Shown: positions 10,204 through 21,230 of the stretch, piece after piece
Layout: the number at the start of each line of letters is the position of its first letter
Numbering within the stretch: position 1 is the first letter of the stretch
Assembly: GCF_030384665.1 (NCBI RefSeq)
Contig: NC_083679.1
Span: 434,001 to 498,000 of the forward strand
DNA: 64,000 nucleotides
From: Lodderomyces elongisporus
Lineage: Eukaryota; Ascomycota; Pichiomycetes; Serinales; Debaryomycetaceae
Direction: 5' to 3'
Notes under the pieces: generated by a model
Database searches by the model: none
What the model saw: only the letters and a program-made list of their open reading frames with translations
What the model was told of the DNA's origin: nothing
Position numbers and translations under genes: made by a program

Positions 10204-12951
10204 ATGGCAGACGGATCAACGGCCAATACTGATTTGGTGATCAGTCAGTTGGAAGCTGCTAAGAAGTTTACTTTATCCCAACCAGACCAATTTCTTAATG
10301 TATTCAAAGGAATCTTGCCCATTATCAACTCTCCTACCCAAGCGTATCCTGTACGACAATGGGGTGTCGAGTTTATGTACGAGACCTTTATCGATAACAA
10401 CAATAACAACAACAACAATAGCAACAACAACAACAGCCAGAACAACAACAACAACAACAACAACGGCAACGGCAACGATAATGGGACTAGTGGTAGCATC
10501 CAGCTCAAACTCAATGAAAAAGTAGATCTTGCTATTGAATCTCTAGACACCTTGCTTTTCTTGATTGATTTGCCAATAAACTTGCAACAGCAACAACAGC
10601 ATGCACACCAGCACCAACAACGTGCGCTTCACAGTAAGATACAAATCCAACATCTCGATGTAAAGACTTTTCGTCATTTGATTGATATCTCAACTATAGT
10701 GTATAAGTTGGTGTTTCAATACGTTGCTGAAAACGACAATTGTAACCAAATATGGAGTAAATTAACAGAGTTGAAAAACTCACTAGTCAACAAGTTTCAA
10801 ACAACATACCCATTGGAGAAATCAGATAACGAAGAACACGATTTGGTAAGAAACATTCCCACGAAATTGGACTTGCTAAACTTCTTAATGACAGTAATTG
10901 ACTACCAGTCAAAGACAAAGATTATTGGAGACCCAGTGGACGATAGCGGGTTCTCCCTCGATCGAGTGCGTCCGGATCACACGTTGATCAAATACCAAAA
11001 CATGGAGTATGAATCCAATACTTTGTTCACACTAGTGTTGCGTATTTTCCAAATGGACATCATTATACCAGCTCTTTTAACAGCGACAATCAATCACAGT
11101 GTCGTAATCATCAAAAAGAAACCTCAACTTGTCTCTGCATTGCTCAAGGCAGTGGAAAGCTATGAAACAAATTCTAAATTCCAATCCAATTACCAATCAG
11201 TCGAGGAATTCAAACTATCAAAAAAATACGTCGATCGAGCGTTAAGAATATTTATTGGATATGCAAAAAGGAATGGATTGATCCCGACTCCAATAAAGAG
11301 TGCACTAGAAATGAAGCTAAATGTGCTATCAGATCGAGGTAACGCTTTAAGGAAAATTAATATCCTTGCTAGCCAAAACGATGATACAAATATTAGAAAA
11401 CGCAAATTCGATGGTTTTTATAACCCCTCCAAAAAAATCAAAGTATTGGACTACGAACATCTATATAAACTAGGTGCAAGCGATGAGTTGAGCAAATTCG
11501 ATCTTAGTCTAATAACTCAGCCCAATGTTCATGCATTGATGGTGATGAATGCGTTGAGAAAAGTACCTGTACAGAAACTCACTAAAGGTTTGGAAATCAT
11601 ATGCGAGCGGTTCAAGGATGCTGTATCAAAATCGGCTGCTTCCAATGCTCAACTTCAGACTACTATTAAATCTGAGCCTGGTTTTATGGACCCTTTTACA
11701 ATTTCCGCAACTGCAAACGATGGCTTATACAACAAGGCATTCAAAAGCGAAATTGATAACAAAGGCAAAGGGAATGTTGGGAAACAAAACAACGAAGTGG
11801 GAAATACCGGGGGTAAGTACGGAGAAGAAAGAGTAAAAGTAAAAGTAAAAGGAAAAACAGAAAATGAGGGAAAAAGAGAAGAAGTAGAAAAAGAAGAAGA
11901 AGAAGAAGATGATGATTTTGATTACGATGATGACTACGACGAGAATGAATTTAAAGACGAGCCACTATTTAGCTTGCCTCCACCTCAAAATTTGTCTTTT
12001 GAAGAGAAGAAAGAGCATTTGTCTATAATCATTGAAAACTTTTTAAAGTTGGCTAAGAATCCGCCGGAAAAGAATGGCGTGGTCTCAATTGCACAAGAAC
12101 TGAAAAACAATGCGAATACTGATTCGACTGCACATGAAAACCCCAAATTTAATGAACAGCTTAAGGAGGTGGCCATCAAATCATTCAACAATAATACGTG
12201 GGTGATTATACTCACGAGGTTGGCTACACGAGGAATGCGGACAGTAGCAAAAGATGAAGAGAACGAAAAAGAAGTGCTGGTGGATCGTGGCATTTATGTC
12301 AAAGACAAGTCACCTGATGATCAAAGCAAAGAAGAATTGAGCAACATGATTCGAGAGGCGTTGTTCAACTATTTTGTTGAGAATATTCACTCGAGAGTAG
12401 ATGTGGTTATTGAATGGCTAAACGAGGAATGGTACAGCGAGCAGGTATTTTATCAAAATTGTATTCTGGAAGAAAAAGGAAAAAAGGAAAAACCAGACGA
12501 AACTGGAAATGAAACTGGAAATGAAACTGGAAATGAAACTGGAAATGAAACTGGAAATGAAACTGGAAAAGAAACTGGAAAAGAAAACGAAAAAAGAGCA
12601 GATGATGATAAGGACTCTTCTTCCAGAGTTATGAATGTCTCCACCCCAATATACGACAAATGGGCTAACAAGGTATTGGATGCAATGATTAATTACCTTG
12701 AACCTAGCGATAAGAAAAATTTCATCCGTCTATGTAGTGATTTACCCTCATTGAATGAGCAAATGTTGGGCAAAATCAAATCGTTATGCTTTGACCCAGC
12801 TCGTTCAAACATCGGGTTCTTGGCGTTGCATTTCCTTATAATGTACAGACCGCCAGTGAAAACCATTTGTCATAAGATATTAAAAGAGTTGGGTGAGAGT
12901 GATCAGGAGGATGTGAGAGAGGAGGCAAAAAAGAAATTAGCCAGGGTATAG
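10204..12951 (+). CDS. PTA1: Pta1 / symplekin homolog, mRNA cleavage-polyadenylation factor scaffold
   Basis: 915 aa. Pta1 is the symplekin-type scaffold of the cleavage and polyadenylation factor and binds Ssu72 and Ysh1. The N-terminal HEAT region is recognisable (SQLEAAKKFTLSQPDQFLNVF and RQWGVEFMYETF), as is the symplekin C-terminal region (IRLCSDLPSLNEQMLGKIKSL, then RPPVKTICHKILKELGE). Between helices of the N-terminal repeat lies a poly-Asn insertion (about residues 62-97), followed by QQQ/H-rich sequence (about 125-140). Mid-protein is a K/E/D-rich linker (about 515-590). A seven-copy ETGN/ETGK repeat interrupts the C-terminal domain near residues 766-793. Overall it is longer than the 785-aa S. 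cerevisiae protein because of these inserts. Confidence 0.8.
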   Translation: MADGSTANTDLVISQLEAAKKFTLSQPDQFLNVFKGILPIINSPTQAYPVRQWGVEFMYETFIDNNNNNNNNSNNNNSQNNNNNNNNGNGNDNGTSGSIQLKLNEKVDLAIESLDTLLFLIDLPINLQQQQQHAHQHQQRALHSKIQIQHLDVKTFRHLIDISTIVYKLVFQYVAENDNCNQIWSKLTELKNSLVNKFQTTYPLEKSDNEEHDLVRNIPTKLDLLNFLMTVIDYQSKTKIIGDPVDDSGFSLDRVRPDHTLIKYQNMEYESNTLFTLVLRIFQMDIIIPALLTATINHSVVIIKKKPQLVSALLKAVESYETNSKFQSNYQSVEEFKLSKKYVDRALRIFIGYAKRNGLIPTPIKSALEMKLNVLSDRGNALRKINILASQNDDTNIRKRKFDGFYNPSKKIKVLDYEHLYKLGASDELSKFDLSLITQPNVHALMVMNALRKVPVQKLTKGLEIICERFKDAVSKSAASNAQLQTTIKSEPGFMDPFTISATANDGLYNKAFKSEIDNKGKGNVGKQNNEVGNTGGKYGEERVKVKVKGKTENEGKREEVEKEEEEEDDDFDYDDDYDENEFKDEPLFSLPPPQNLSFEEKKEHLSIIIENFLKLAKNPPEKNGVVSIAQELKNNANTDSTAHENPKFNEQLKEVAIKSFNNNTWVIILTRLATRGMRTVAKDEENEKEVLVDRGIYVKDKSPDDQSKEELSNMIREALFNYFVENIHSRVDVVIEWLNEEWYSEQVFYQNCILEEKGKKEKPDETGNETGNETGNETGNETGNETGKETGKENEKRADDDKDSSSRVMNVSTPIYDKWANKVLDAMINYLEPSDKKNFIRLCSDLPSLNEQMLGKIKSLCFDPARSNIGFLALHFLIMYRPPVKTICHKILKELGESDQEDVREEAKKKLARV
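12499..12582 (+). repeat. 12-bp coding tandem repeat (ETGN) in PTA1
   Basis: Seven consecutive 12-bp units (GAAACTGGAAAT, the last two ending AAA) encode ETGN x5 and ETGK x2. The period is a multiple of three, so copy changes keep the frame. Confidence 0.95.
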
Positions 12952-13693
12952 GTAAATACTTTTGTACAAATTTCTGTTAATCTAGTAACGTTTTAGAGTC
13001 ATTGGTTGCTTACTTTGAGAGCTTGTAGAGCAATTCATAATAGCGTATATGTTATAAATTTAAGTGCTGGCTAATCTTTCATGTTGGTGGTGGAGCCGAC
13101 CCTCTCCTCTCCTCCTCACCTCTCAATGGGTCGTGCAAATTTGACTATATATTTCTCTAGTCTAAATTTTTTTGCGAGTATTTCATTATCACCACCAGCA
13201 GAACAAATGTTTATTACTATAACAAAACCTCAACTTCCATAGATGGAAAAAGAAGCAAAAAACAAAAAAAAAAAGAATTATTAATAGAAAGATTAGGCTA
13301 CATCTAATTCATATAACATTCATAAATAACTCTTAATCATCTTCCATACTTCTTAACAGGTGGAAGCAAAGCAGTTTACAATTGTTCATTATCAGTGTTT
13401 TCTCGCCCCCTACCCGCTCCTTTAGTTTTTTTCTTTTGTTTTTTAAAGTTCAACAACACAACTCTTGCTAATTATTTAACATAAATTGGATCAATTAGTG
13501 AGCAACAACTGGCGTCTAACAATCAATTTTTCCATTAACGCTTAAAATATTTTTATCATTAGTTTTGAAAACACATACACACATAAACACCGCCCATTCT
13601 TTTTTAATTTTTTTTTCCTTTTCTACAACAGAGTGCAAGTGCAGGTCATTTGTTTCAAACAATCCATAACATCCTGTTCCTTTTGAGTTTACA
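12952..13693. other. Intergenic PTA1-WHI2
   Basis: PTA1 3' region and WHI2 promoter. Pyrimidine-rich stretches (about 13095-13125 and 13400-13450) and short A-runs. No other gene is seen. Confidence 0.6.
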
Positions 13694-14959
13694 ATGTCGC
13701 AACAAGATATCATAACTCAGGTAACGCCAGAATCGACGTATGCTAGCCCCTCTATTACAAACAGCACGAACAGTACTGGTAATACAACACTCGCACCCGG
13801 CGGCGCCAGCACCAATACGGACGATGCAGATTACAACTCACTAATTCATTTGAATGTACGCGGTAAGGAATTCACCATCACGAGAGACGAGTTGATGAGT
13901 TTACCCGAGAGTATTCTATTATGTCTTTTCCCCAATGGCGTGTTTTTGGATATGAATGGACAAATAATTACCAATTTGACTGAGAATGACGTTGTTTACG
14001 TCAATTTCGATCCGCAATGTTTTCAATACATCATCGACGTGTTTTCTAAAGCTCAGCAAGAGTTGGAATCGCAGCCTGGAACTCTGGTGAACAACTTGTC
14101 ATTGTCATACCCGGGAACTACACGAACACAACAAGAAAATATATTGGAGACTAAGCCCGCAATTATTGTACTTCGAGAGGATTTGGATTTTTATGTCATC
14201 CCACCGGTAGCAGGCTTAAACATGGAAGAAATGAAGGTGTTGAAAAGAGGAGTAAGCGCGGAGCTACTCAAGAATAAGCTAATATTTTCTGGATTGGGCT
14301 ATAGATTTGCCGATCGGGATTTGGATACATTGGGTGAAGATGGGCTGCGGTTACAGGATGCAAACGTGAAGCAAGATAATGCCAAGGGAGACGGGCTAGG
14401 GCCAGCAGAACAGCATCTCTTTGACATGTTGTGCAGCTCTGGATTCGAAGTGAAGGATAAATGGGGGTCGCGAAGTTTGGAGCTTGGCAAGTGTGTTATA
14501 TCATCATTGTCATTGGTGCGTTTGAAAACTGCTAAACAGAGAAGAGAGGAAGCACTTAGTCTTACGCCAACACCTACAGGAACACCACCGGATTCACCTT
14601 CGTTAACCCCAGTTGCATCACAAGCGTCTAATGGTAATGGTAGTCGATCCAGGTCGAGATCGCGGATAGCGCAGTTGGCAAACAGTGCCTCTAGGGCGGC
14701 ATCAAGATCATTATCCAAAGGCCGGTCAAAAGTGGATCCAAACCAAACTAAGCTACTTTTATTTTGGAGGAAACCAGCAAGGAAGTGTTGGTGGTCTCAT
14801 GGGTGGATTGAGATTATAGTTGATGATCCAAGCTTGAAACGCGTGGATAAGCTATTAAACATGAAAGAAGGACACGCTGATTCTAATGGCAAAATCAAAG
14901 TGAAAGTCCATGTGAGAAGAGTGTGGACTTTGGAATTGAGTGTTATCGGTGTACAATGA
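13694..14959 (+). CDS. WHI2: Whi2, BTB-domain general stress / Psr phosphatase partner
   Basis: 421 aa. Whi2 is a BTB/POZ (KCTD-like) protein that, with the Psr1/Psr2 phosphatases, activates the Msn2 stress response and restrains TORC1 on low amino acids. Sequence landmarks match the family closely: a DIITQV N-terminus; the BTB core IHLNVRGKEFTITRDELMSL with PESILLCLFPNGVFLD (about residues 50-90); KPAIIVLREDLDFYVIPP; LGPAEQHLFDMLCSSGFE; and the C-terminal blocks KLLLFWRKPARKCWW and VRRVWTLELSVIGVQ. A Ser/Arg-rich linker (about 300-350) precedes the C-terminal domain. The ATG at 13694 is the first in frame. Confidence 0.95.
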   Translation: MSQQDIITQVTPESTYASPSITNSTNSTGNTTLAPGGASTNTDDADYNSLIHLNVRGKEFTITRDELMSLPESILLCLFPNGVFLDMNGQIITNLTENDVVYVNFDPQCFQYIIDVFSKAQQELESQPGTLVNNLSLSYPGTTRTQQENILETKPAIIVLREDLDFYVIPPVAGLNMEEMKVLKRGVSAELLKNKLIFSGLGYRFADRDLDTLGEDGLRLQDANVKQDNAKGDGLGPAEQHLFDMLCSSGFEVKDKWGSRSLELGKCVISSLSLVRLKTAKQRREEALSLTPTPTGTPPDSPSLTPVASQASNGNGSRSRSRSRIAQLANSASRAASRSLSKGRSKVDPNQTKLLLFWRKPARKCWWSHGWIEIIVDDPSLKRVDKLLNMKEGHADSNGKIKVKVHVRRVWTLELSVIGVQ

Positions 14960-15428
14960 ATAGGTGGGGGTATTTGGTCTAGTATAAAGAATAAAGAATA
15001 AAGAAAAAAGAAAAAAGAAAAAAGGATAAAGGATAAGGAAGGCAAAGTAAAGAAAGAAGGGGCATAGAGTCAAGATCAAAGTTGCGTTTTGTGGCTTTTG
15101 GTATTCATGGTGCAGGGGCAAAGAAAAAGAAAGAATGATAGTTATTGATCAAAGCCGGCTAGGGTCGCAAAGTTTCTATTCTATTTATCAATTGCATTAT
15201 AATTATTAATTTGTAAAACATGCATTGCACTGTAGACCAGGCCAATATACTCAAACATATGTGCCTCTCTTGTATTTATGAGTTTTCCAGAAACCATGTT
15301 GTTTTCAAATCGAATAATAAAATCTTACCAAATAAAAAATAATAAACAAAACAGAAAGACAAAAAAGTGTGGACCGAGAAGCCTTTGTTAGTAGAGAATA
15401 TGTGGCTGGCGCGTTCCGTATATATATA

Positions 15429-15464
<36 letters not shown>

Positions 15465-16812
15465 CTCTCCATCATTTTAACAGTCGCACACGACCTTGTT
15501 ATCTAATCTTAATAGGAATATCTCTCACTTATGTTACAAGTTCTCCAACTTGGAAGTATATGAGGAAAAGACAAAAAATGAGAGAAGGAGAAGAAGAAAG
15601 GGTGGAAAAGAGGGGAAAAAGGGGGTAAGGTGGTCGACTAAGGGAAAAGTAGCGAAACCTTGATTGTTGTGTTTTATTGTACAAGTTCAATAGATGTTTT
15701 TTACCTTACCATCGTTTGTAACAATTATATGTCAACAATAGCTTCCTGTGCTAGTTTCCCGTAGTTATATGTTTTCTTTTAATACATATATATATATATA
15801 TACATCCACATACAAATCAAGTCAGCTTAAAACCAAGATTGAACCAACATTCATCTCCACTAGTTGCAAGGCTGGGAGTTGTATATTTAAATAAGTGCTA
15901 GTGGCCGTTTTTGTACTACCAAAGAAGAAGAAGAAAAAATAAAATAAAATAAAATATTACAGTATCAAAAATTGGAGAGATCATCCTTCTCCAAAGGAAT
16001 AAAGGAACAAGACCGATTATAATACTCTTGCTTCACCTCTCCCCCTACCCACCTCCCTTTTTACTCTCCCCGCTAGCCTAGAACAGCTCAAACAATTTAG
16101 GCAATAAGCGACTTCAACCTTGAGCTTTTCATAATACCATCTTCCGCCAACCATCTTTTAGGTATCATCTAACTCATACATTTGTGAGTTACGGAGGTAT
16201 TCTCATCAAAACAAAACGAGGTATTTATTTGGTAAAAGATACAAAACAGTTTTTATTTTAAAAATAGAGGAGATAAAACAAAACCAGCACATTAGCAAAC
16301 CAGTACAGGGTTAACTTTCTTCCCTATTATTTCCCATTGGTTTTATTCATATAAGCTGGTTTCAAGACGAGGCTATCCTTTTTTTTTTTTGTTTGGCTTG
16401 GTGTGTGTATATGTCTGTGTTCTATTCTGGACCGATACAATTTGGTTTAGTTGAATAGAAAGCATCTCATATCAACACAATTTAGAGACCTTGAGAGTAT
16501 TCTTAATTTTCTTTGGAAAGTCTACTACAAAGGTCACGCAGCAAGGATCATAGCAGGGACCTTATCAATCCATAACAATCATTATTGAAAAAAGCCTCTA
16601 GGCAAACAAATGAAAAACTAGTTGAAAGTTTGATTGAATTAGAACACTACACCCCTTCTTTTTCTTTTCATTCTTTTCTTTTTTTTTTATTTTTTTATTT
16701 TGCCAGTTCAACACAATTCACGTATATCAAAACTTATGCTAAGTTGCAACAGCACCACTGCCTATACTAAAAAGAATCTATTCATTAGCATATACTATAT
16801 CCAGATTAAATT
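14960..16812. other. 1.85-kb intergenic WHI2-PPS1
   Basis: Long upstream region of PPS1 with no credible gene. It holds TA tracts (about 15419-15461 and 15784-15802), a purine-rich stretch (about 15578-15630), a C-rich stretch (about 16030-16080) and a T-run (16379-16390). A 61-codon ATG frame at 16585-16770 is low complexity and looks like chance. Confidence 0.6.
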
Positions 16813-19800
16813 ATGACATTTGCTTCAACTGCTACTCATAATTCACATATCGGCGAAGTAGATTTGCGGACAACTTCCACAAGTGCCAGCTCTGGTGCCA
16901 GCTCTGGTGCATGCTCTGACACACCCTCTGGTGCTGGTGCTGGTACAGAAACAAAATCACCATCGCCTTCGCAAAATTTCAGTTATAAAACACCCATTGT
17001 TCAGATACCAAACTCTCTTCACGTGGAGAGTAACCAATTGGAGTCAGATCTACAGCATCATCAAGATTTACTGGAAGATGAATTGGAAACTTTAGACCAG
17101 TTTGAACTAAGCTCAAGTTCTCACCTTGTACCGCCCAACGGTGGCACTCATATGAACAAATCTTCTTCAGTTGTGTCACATGTATCATTAGCATCCACTC
17201 TTTCTAGCGTATCGGACACTGTACATACGCCACATAAGGCATACAAAAGGTCGTCGTCCTCTTCCAACGATTTGATATACGAGCGAGATAGGTTTAGAGC
17301 AAGGTTGAAAAGCTTTAACGATACCAATTCGCTAGTCACAGAAACAAAACTAGATGTTGTTGAAGACGAGACCAATTGTGATGTTTGTGATGGGATTGGG
17401 TGCAAAACTGCTAAGCTTAATATAGATCTAGACAAGAAGGAGGCTGATGAAATCGACGATTTCCAATTTCAGAATATTACGATAGATCAATTGAGAAACC
17501 TTTTTGATCAGTATTTTAACAAAGGTCTTCCTAATACCAATATTATGTTTCCCTGGTTGCATGGATTGCACGTGGACAACTTTGCCCAACGGTCGTTTTT
17601 CCTTATGCAACAACAACAGATGCGCGAGAAAGCTGGCCAAAACAGTAGTATCTTCAATGATTTTAAGCTATTGAAACCGGAGAATATCTCATTTCTAATG
17701 TGCATCAATGACGGCACTATACCTGTTCAGCTACACAACACAGTTCAACTAAATGAAATCTTGCAAAAAATCGATGTGTCGAGATCAGAAGTAAAGGAAA
17801 TCGTGCGATCAATATACAAAAAGGAACAAGGATCACAGTTTGATGATGAAAGTGAAATGCTTAAATTGCTTTTTGACGATTGTACCAAATTAAATGTGCT
17901 TCCGAGATTCACTAATTTAGATCCAGACCGAGGGATATCATTGCGTAACTTCCATATTCAAGTTGCCAAGTTATCTACATGTTCTGACTTTTTGGTATAT
18001 GGCACGTCTCCAGAAAATATGCGCTCCATAGCAAGAGTGCTTTGGCTTGCTCAAAAAGCTGAGTCGCACGAAAACTCTGACGGGACAAAGAGACGCATTT
18101 TCATACTAGAAAGTCTGTTAAAGGAGCTTTACGAGGAAGTTGGCTCTCCAATAAGAACAAGCCCGCTTCGTTCGTTTTTCCATTACTCGAAATTGGATGC
18201 ATCACACTTGCATTTTGAGATTAAGGATTCTACCTTGTTACTGCATGATTGCTTTCAAATTAGTGAGAAGATTGAAACCACAAAAATGTCTACAGCCACT
18301 AAATTAACTCAGAACGTTTGGGTTGGTAATTTCTGGGACCATCAAATCATGATTGATTATTTGTTGAATGGCAAATCGGTAAATACGCAACCAACTAACC
18401 CCAACTTGTACAACGACCCACTCAACTCACTCATAGTACACAAGAATGTACTGCCGCGAGACTTTATCAATTTCTTGCCAAAACCAAAAGCCAATTACAA
18501 GCTATTCATCCAGTGCCACGCCGATGCCTCGTTCCCCGACCTTGAAGAGCTTGCCCACCTTTTGTATCAATACACAATCACTTCACACGATAATCATACA
18601 GCCGCCGAGCGTCACCATCTTCAGTTCCCACCACTGGGCTCAATTGGTCTTGGAGATTGCAAGCGTGAAAACTTGCAGTCCATCGTAAACACGTGCAAGC
18701 TTATATACTTGTATTCATCAACACTTTCGGCAGATGGCTTGGGCTCTTTAATATATTGTTCTGATGGGTATACGGAATCGTCGCTCTTGGTTTTTTGCTA
18801 TATCATGTACTCAATGAATCTTCCATTGGACGAAGCCATGTTAAAGCTCCATTTGGAGTATGGCCGCCCTTTTTACATTTTCAATAGCGATGTGGTGATT
18901 CTTCGCAAATTGGAACCATTGTTGAAGAAGTTTAGCCCGCTTGTCAAGAAAGATTTGAAATGGGAAGAACTTGAACAAATATCACCATCAGAAATAAACG
19001 AAATTTTACTCGGTGTACTGAGTAGTAAAGCTAACCGCAGCAATAAACTTGGATTTATAGCCAACGATGAAGATGGCGATGACTCTTCTGACTCTGATTC
19101 AGTGGGAAGCAATCTGAGCGACGAAGAATTGGAATCAAAATATTCCATTGATTGGGTCAAAGAAGTGGAAGGCTCTATCCCGTCTAAAATACTACCCTAC
19201 CTCTACCTTGGATCTCTCAAGCATGCTCTGTGCTTACCGCTATTAAACAAATTGGGAATTAAGAAAATTATATCAGTTGGAGAATCTCTTCCTTGGCTTA
19301 ACGGGTTCAAATTTCAGAAATACAATGATGTTACTGTTGATGAGTCTGATGATGGGAGTATCGAGTTTTTCAACATTTCGCCTAGCAAATCCCATTGCCA
19401 TCACCGTCCTTTGCATTGGAACACCAGTATCAACACTGTGATGAAAGTCAACAACTTGGAAGACGATGGAATTGACGAATTGATGCACCAGTTACCACCT
19501 ATTCTTGACTTTATTGATGATGCATGTAGAAAGGATCCAAACACAAAGATATTGGTGCATTGTCGTGTTGGGGTCAGTCGCAGTGCAACTGTAGTGATTT
19601 CCGAGATAATGAGAAGGATGAATGTGAGTTTACCGATGGCATATTTATATGTGAGAGTGCGCAGACTCAACATTATCATACAGCCAAACTTGAGGTTCAT
19701 GTACGAATTATTTAAGTGGGAGGAATTTGTTAAGGAAAAGCAAAAAAGACTTACATTCAACGAAGAAGTCAGGGCTGCAGATGAAAGAAGCAAAGAGAAT

Positions 19801-19914
19801 TTTCCAGATACCATCCCTAAATATCCCGATGGGACTTACTACCTACGTGAAATCGATTGGTTTATTATGTGTCGGGAGATTATGAAACTAAACCTGCCAT
19901 ACGTGAACTGTTAA
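16813..19914 (+). CDS. PPS1: Pps1-type dual-specificity protein phosphatase
   Basis: 1033 aa. Pps1 is a dual-specificity tyrosine/serine phosphatase linked to S-phase and checkpoint control. The catalytic domain is C-terminal (about residues 790-990): ILPYLYLGSLKHA, LGIKKIISVGE and the signature HCRVGVSRSATV with nucleophile Cys917. Asp884/885 in the upstream EDDGIDEL stretch is placed like the general acid. The large N-terminal region includes a conserved second phosphatase-like segment (about 600-720) without an obvious CX5R motif. The first 170 residues are Ser/Gly/Ala-rich and probably disordered. A DSDSVGSNLSDEE acidic patch lies just before the catalytic domain. It is longer than the 807-aa S. 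cerevisiae protein. Confidence 0.85.
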   Translation: MTFASTATHNSHIGEVDLRTTSTSASSGASSGACSDTPSGAGAGTETKSPSPSQNFSYKTPIVQIPNSLHVESNQLESDLQHHQDLLEDELETLDQFELSSSSHLVPPNGGTHMNKSSSVVSHVSLASTLSSVSDTVHTPHKAYKRSSSSSNDLIYERDRFRARLKSFNDTNSLVTETKLDVVEDETNCDVCDGIGCKTAKLNIDLDKKEADEIDDFQFQNITIDQLRNLFDQYFNKGLPNTNIMFPWLHGLHVDNFAQRSFFLMQQQQMREKAGQNSSIFNDFKLLKPENISFLMCINDGTIPVQLHNTVQLNEILQKIDVSRSEVKEIVRSIYKKEQGSQFDDESEMLKLLFDDCTKLNVLPRFTNLDPDRGISLRNFHIQVAKLSTCSDFLVYGTSPENMRSIARVLWLAQKAESHENSDGTKRRIFILESLLKELYEEVGSPIRTSPLRSFFHYSKLDASHLHFEIKDSTLLLHDCFQISEKIETTKMSTATKLTQNVWVGNFWDHQIMIDYLLNGKSVNTQPTNPNLYNDPLNSLIVHKNVLPRDFINFLPKPKANYKLFIQCHADASFPDLEELAHLLYQYTITSHDNHTAAERHHLQFPPLGSIGLGDCKRENLQSIVNTCKLIYLYSSTLSADGLGSLIYCSDGYTESSLLVFCYIMYSMNLPLDEAMLKLHLEYGRPFYIFNSDVVILRKLEPLLKKFSPLVKKDLKWEELEQISPSEINEILLGVLSSKANRSNKLGFIANDEDGDDSSDSDSVGSNLSDEELESKYSIDWVKEVEGSIPSKILPYLYLGSLKHALCLPLLNKLGIKKIISVGESLPWLNGFKFQKYNDVTVDESDDGSIEFFNISPSKSHCHHRPLHWNTSINTVMKVNNLEDDGIDELMHQLPPILDFIDDACRKDPNTKILVHCRVGVSRSATVVISEIMRRMNVSLPMAYLYVRVRRLNIIIQPNLRFMYELFKWEEFVKEKQKRLTFNEEVRAADERSKENFPDTIPKYPDGTYYLREIDWFIMCREIMKLNLPYVNC

Positions 19915-20636
19915 TGAATGTGACATGCTAAATCTTGATTGAATTTTGTTTGCCAACGTTTACAGAAGTATGAATTATGATTGCTATCATTTTATTCGTT
20001 CACCACCACTACCACCACCACCACCATGATCATCATAATCATCACCTTCATCATCATCATCGTTTTCTTCTTCTTCTTCTCTATCTTTTCACTGTTCCAA
20101 CCACTGTTCCAACCACTGCTACCATCATTATCTTTATTATTATCAACACAATCTATTTCATGCTGTGGCTATATTTGTAATTGTTTTTCGATAATGTTAC
20201 TAGATAAATTCAATAGATTATTTTGTTCTCTATCACTGTCGATGAGAATTTACAATAAATTGACTAGAAAGGTAGATTATACTCTTTAATTTAATTTTGT
20301 TTTAGTTCACTTTTTTTTTTTGTTTTATTCTCTACTCTTTGTTTCTTTTTATAATTGAATTCTTCTCTTCCATTTTCTTTTCCTTGTTTTGTTTTTAATC
20401 ATGCTGTTCAGCATAAATTTATGGTACTACTCTCTTGGCTCTGAGGTAGTCCGTTTGTATGTGTTTTGTAGCTATTGTGCTTGGAGATTGCGTGGAAACT
20501 GCGTGCGCGCTATTCTTGCAAAAGTCACGATTCTGAAATTGAAAAACACCAATACCTGCACCCAGGGTTACAATAGTCCTAATAACTCAAAACAAATAGT
20601 CAAGATCATACATAAGCATTTATATCTATATCAAAT
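19915..20636. other. Intergenic PPS1-COX20
   Basis: CAC/CAT/TCT trinucleotide-rich tract (about 20000-20082) after PPS1, then T-rich sequence and the COX20 promoter. Open frames here are products of the trinucleotide tract. No gene is called. Confidence 0.6.
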
Positions 20637-21230
20637 ATGGGTTGGTTTGGAGGTGGAAGTTCAAACTCGCAGCAAGCACCGCCTGCAAAAGTGTCGATTG
20701 TATCAGAATATAAGGAGGAGCCGAAACCTCATCAGCAGTATCTTGAAGATCTACCACCAAAATTTGCCGATGATGATGATGATAATCTTCTGCAGTCTTC
20801 ACAATCACAGTCTCAGACACAAGTACAGCCACAACCACTCTCGCCATCACAGCAACGTCAAGCTACATTATCCGATGCAGCCAAAATGATCAAGCTTTCG
20901 GATTTCACGTTTGACCGGTTTGTCCAAATGCCATGTTTTCGAGAGGCGATGATTACGGGGTTTCAAGCGATGGGGGTTTTGGGTGTGATTACGTTCTTAG
21001 TGCATCGCAATTTTAAGAAATCGATGAATTGGTCTGTTGGTGGTTTTTTTTTGGGGAACCTAGTTGGTTGGGAGCAGTGTAGGTCTCTTAGAAGAAGATC
21101 ATTTGAGATGGTTGAAAAGGCAAAGAGAGAAAAGGAGGAGAGGCACAGGAAAAAGTTGGAAGAGTTAAGAGAGAGCCAGCTGGATATGGATGATGTAAAA
21201 AGATTTGAGGAGTTTAACAATAGAAGGTGA
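20637..21230 (+). CDS. COX20: Cox20 (FAM36A), Cox2 assembly chaperone
   Basis: 197 aa. Cox20 is an inner mitochondrial membrane chaperone that receives newly exported Cox2, presents it for maturation and hands it on for copper loading. The core is clear: FDRFVQMPCFREAMITGFQAMG, a first span at about residues 105-122, a short loop, and a second span at about 130-147 ending GNLVGWEQCRSLRR. A basic coiled-coil tail follows (about 155-197). The N-terminal 80 residues are D-rich then S/Q-rich. The start is the first ATG in frame (MGWFGGG). It shares a functional pathway with COA3 and OXA1 in this window. Confidence 0.88.
   Translation: MGWFGGGSSNSQQAPPAKVSIVSEYKEEPKPHQQYLEDLPPKFADDDDDNLLQSSQSQSQTQVQPQPLSPSQQRQATLSDAAKMIKLSDFTFDRFVQMPCFREAMITGFQAMGVLGVITFLVHRNFKKSMNWSVGGFFLGNLVGWEQCRSLRRRSFEMVEKAKREKEERHRKKLEELRESQLDMDDVKRFEEFNNRR

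Noticed and set aside
20389..20889. 166-codon frame overlapping the COX20 start
   Set aside because: Out of frame with COX20 and driven by it. The Cox20 frame has clear family motifs.
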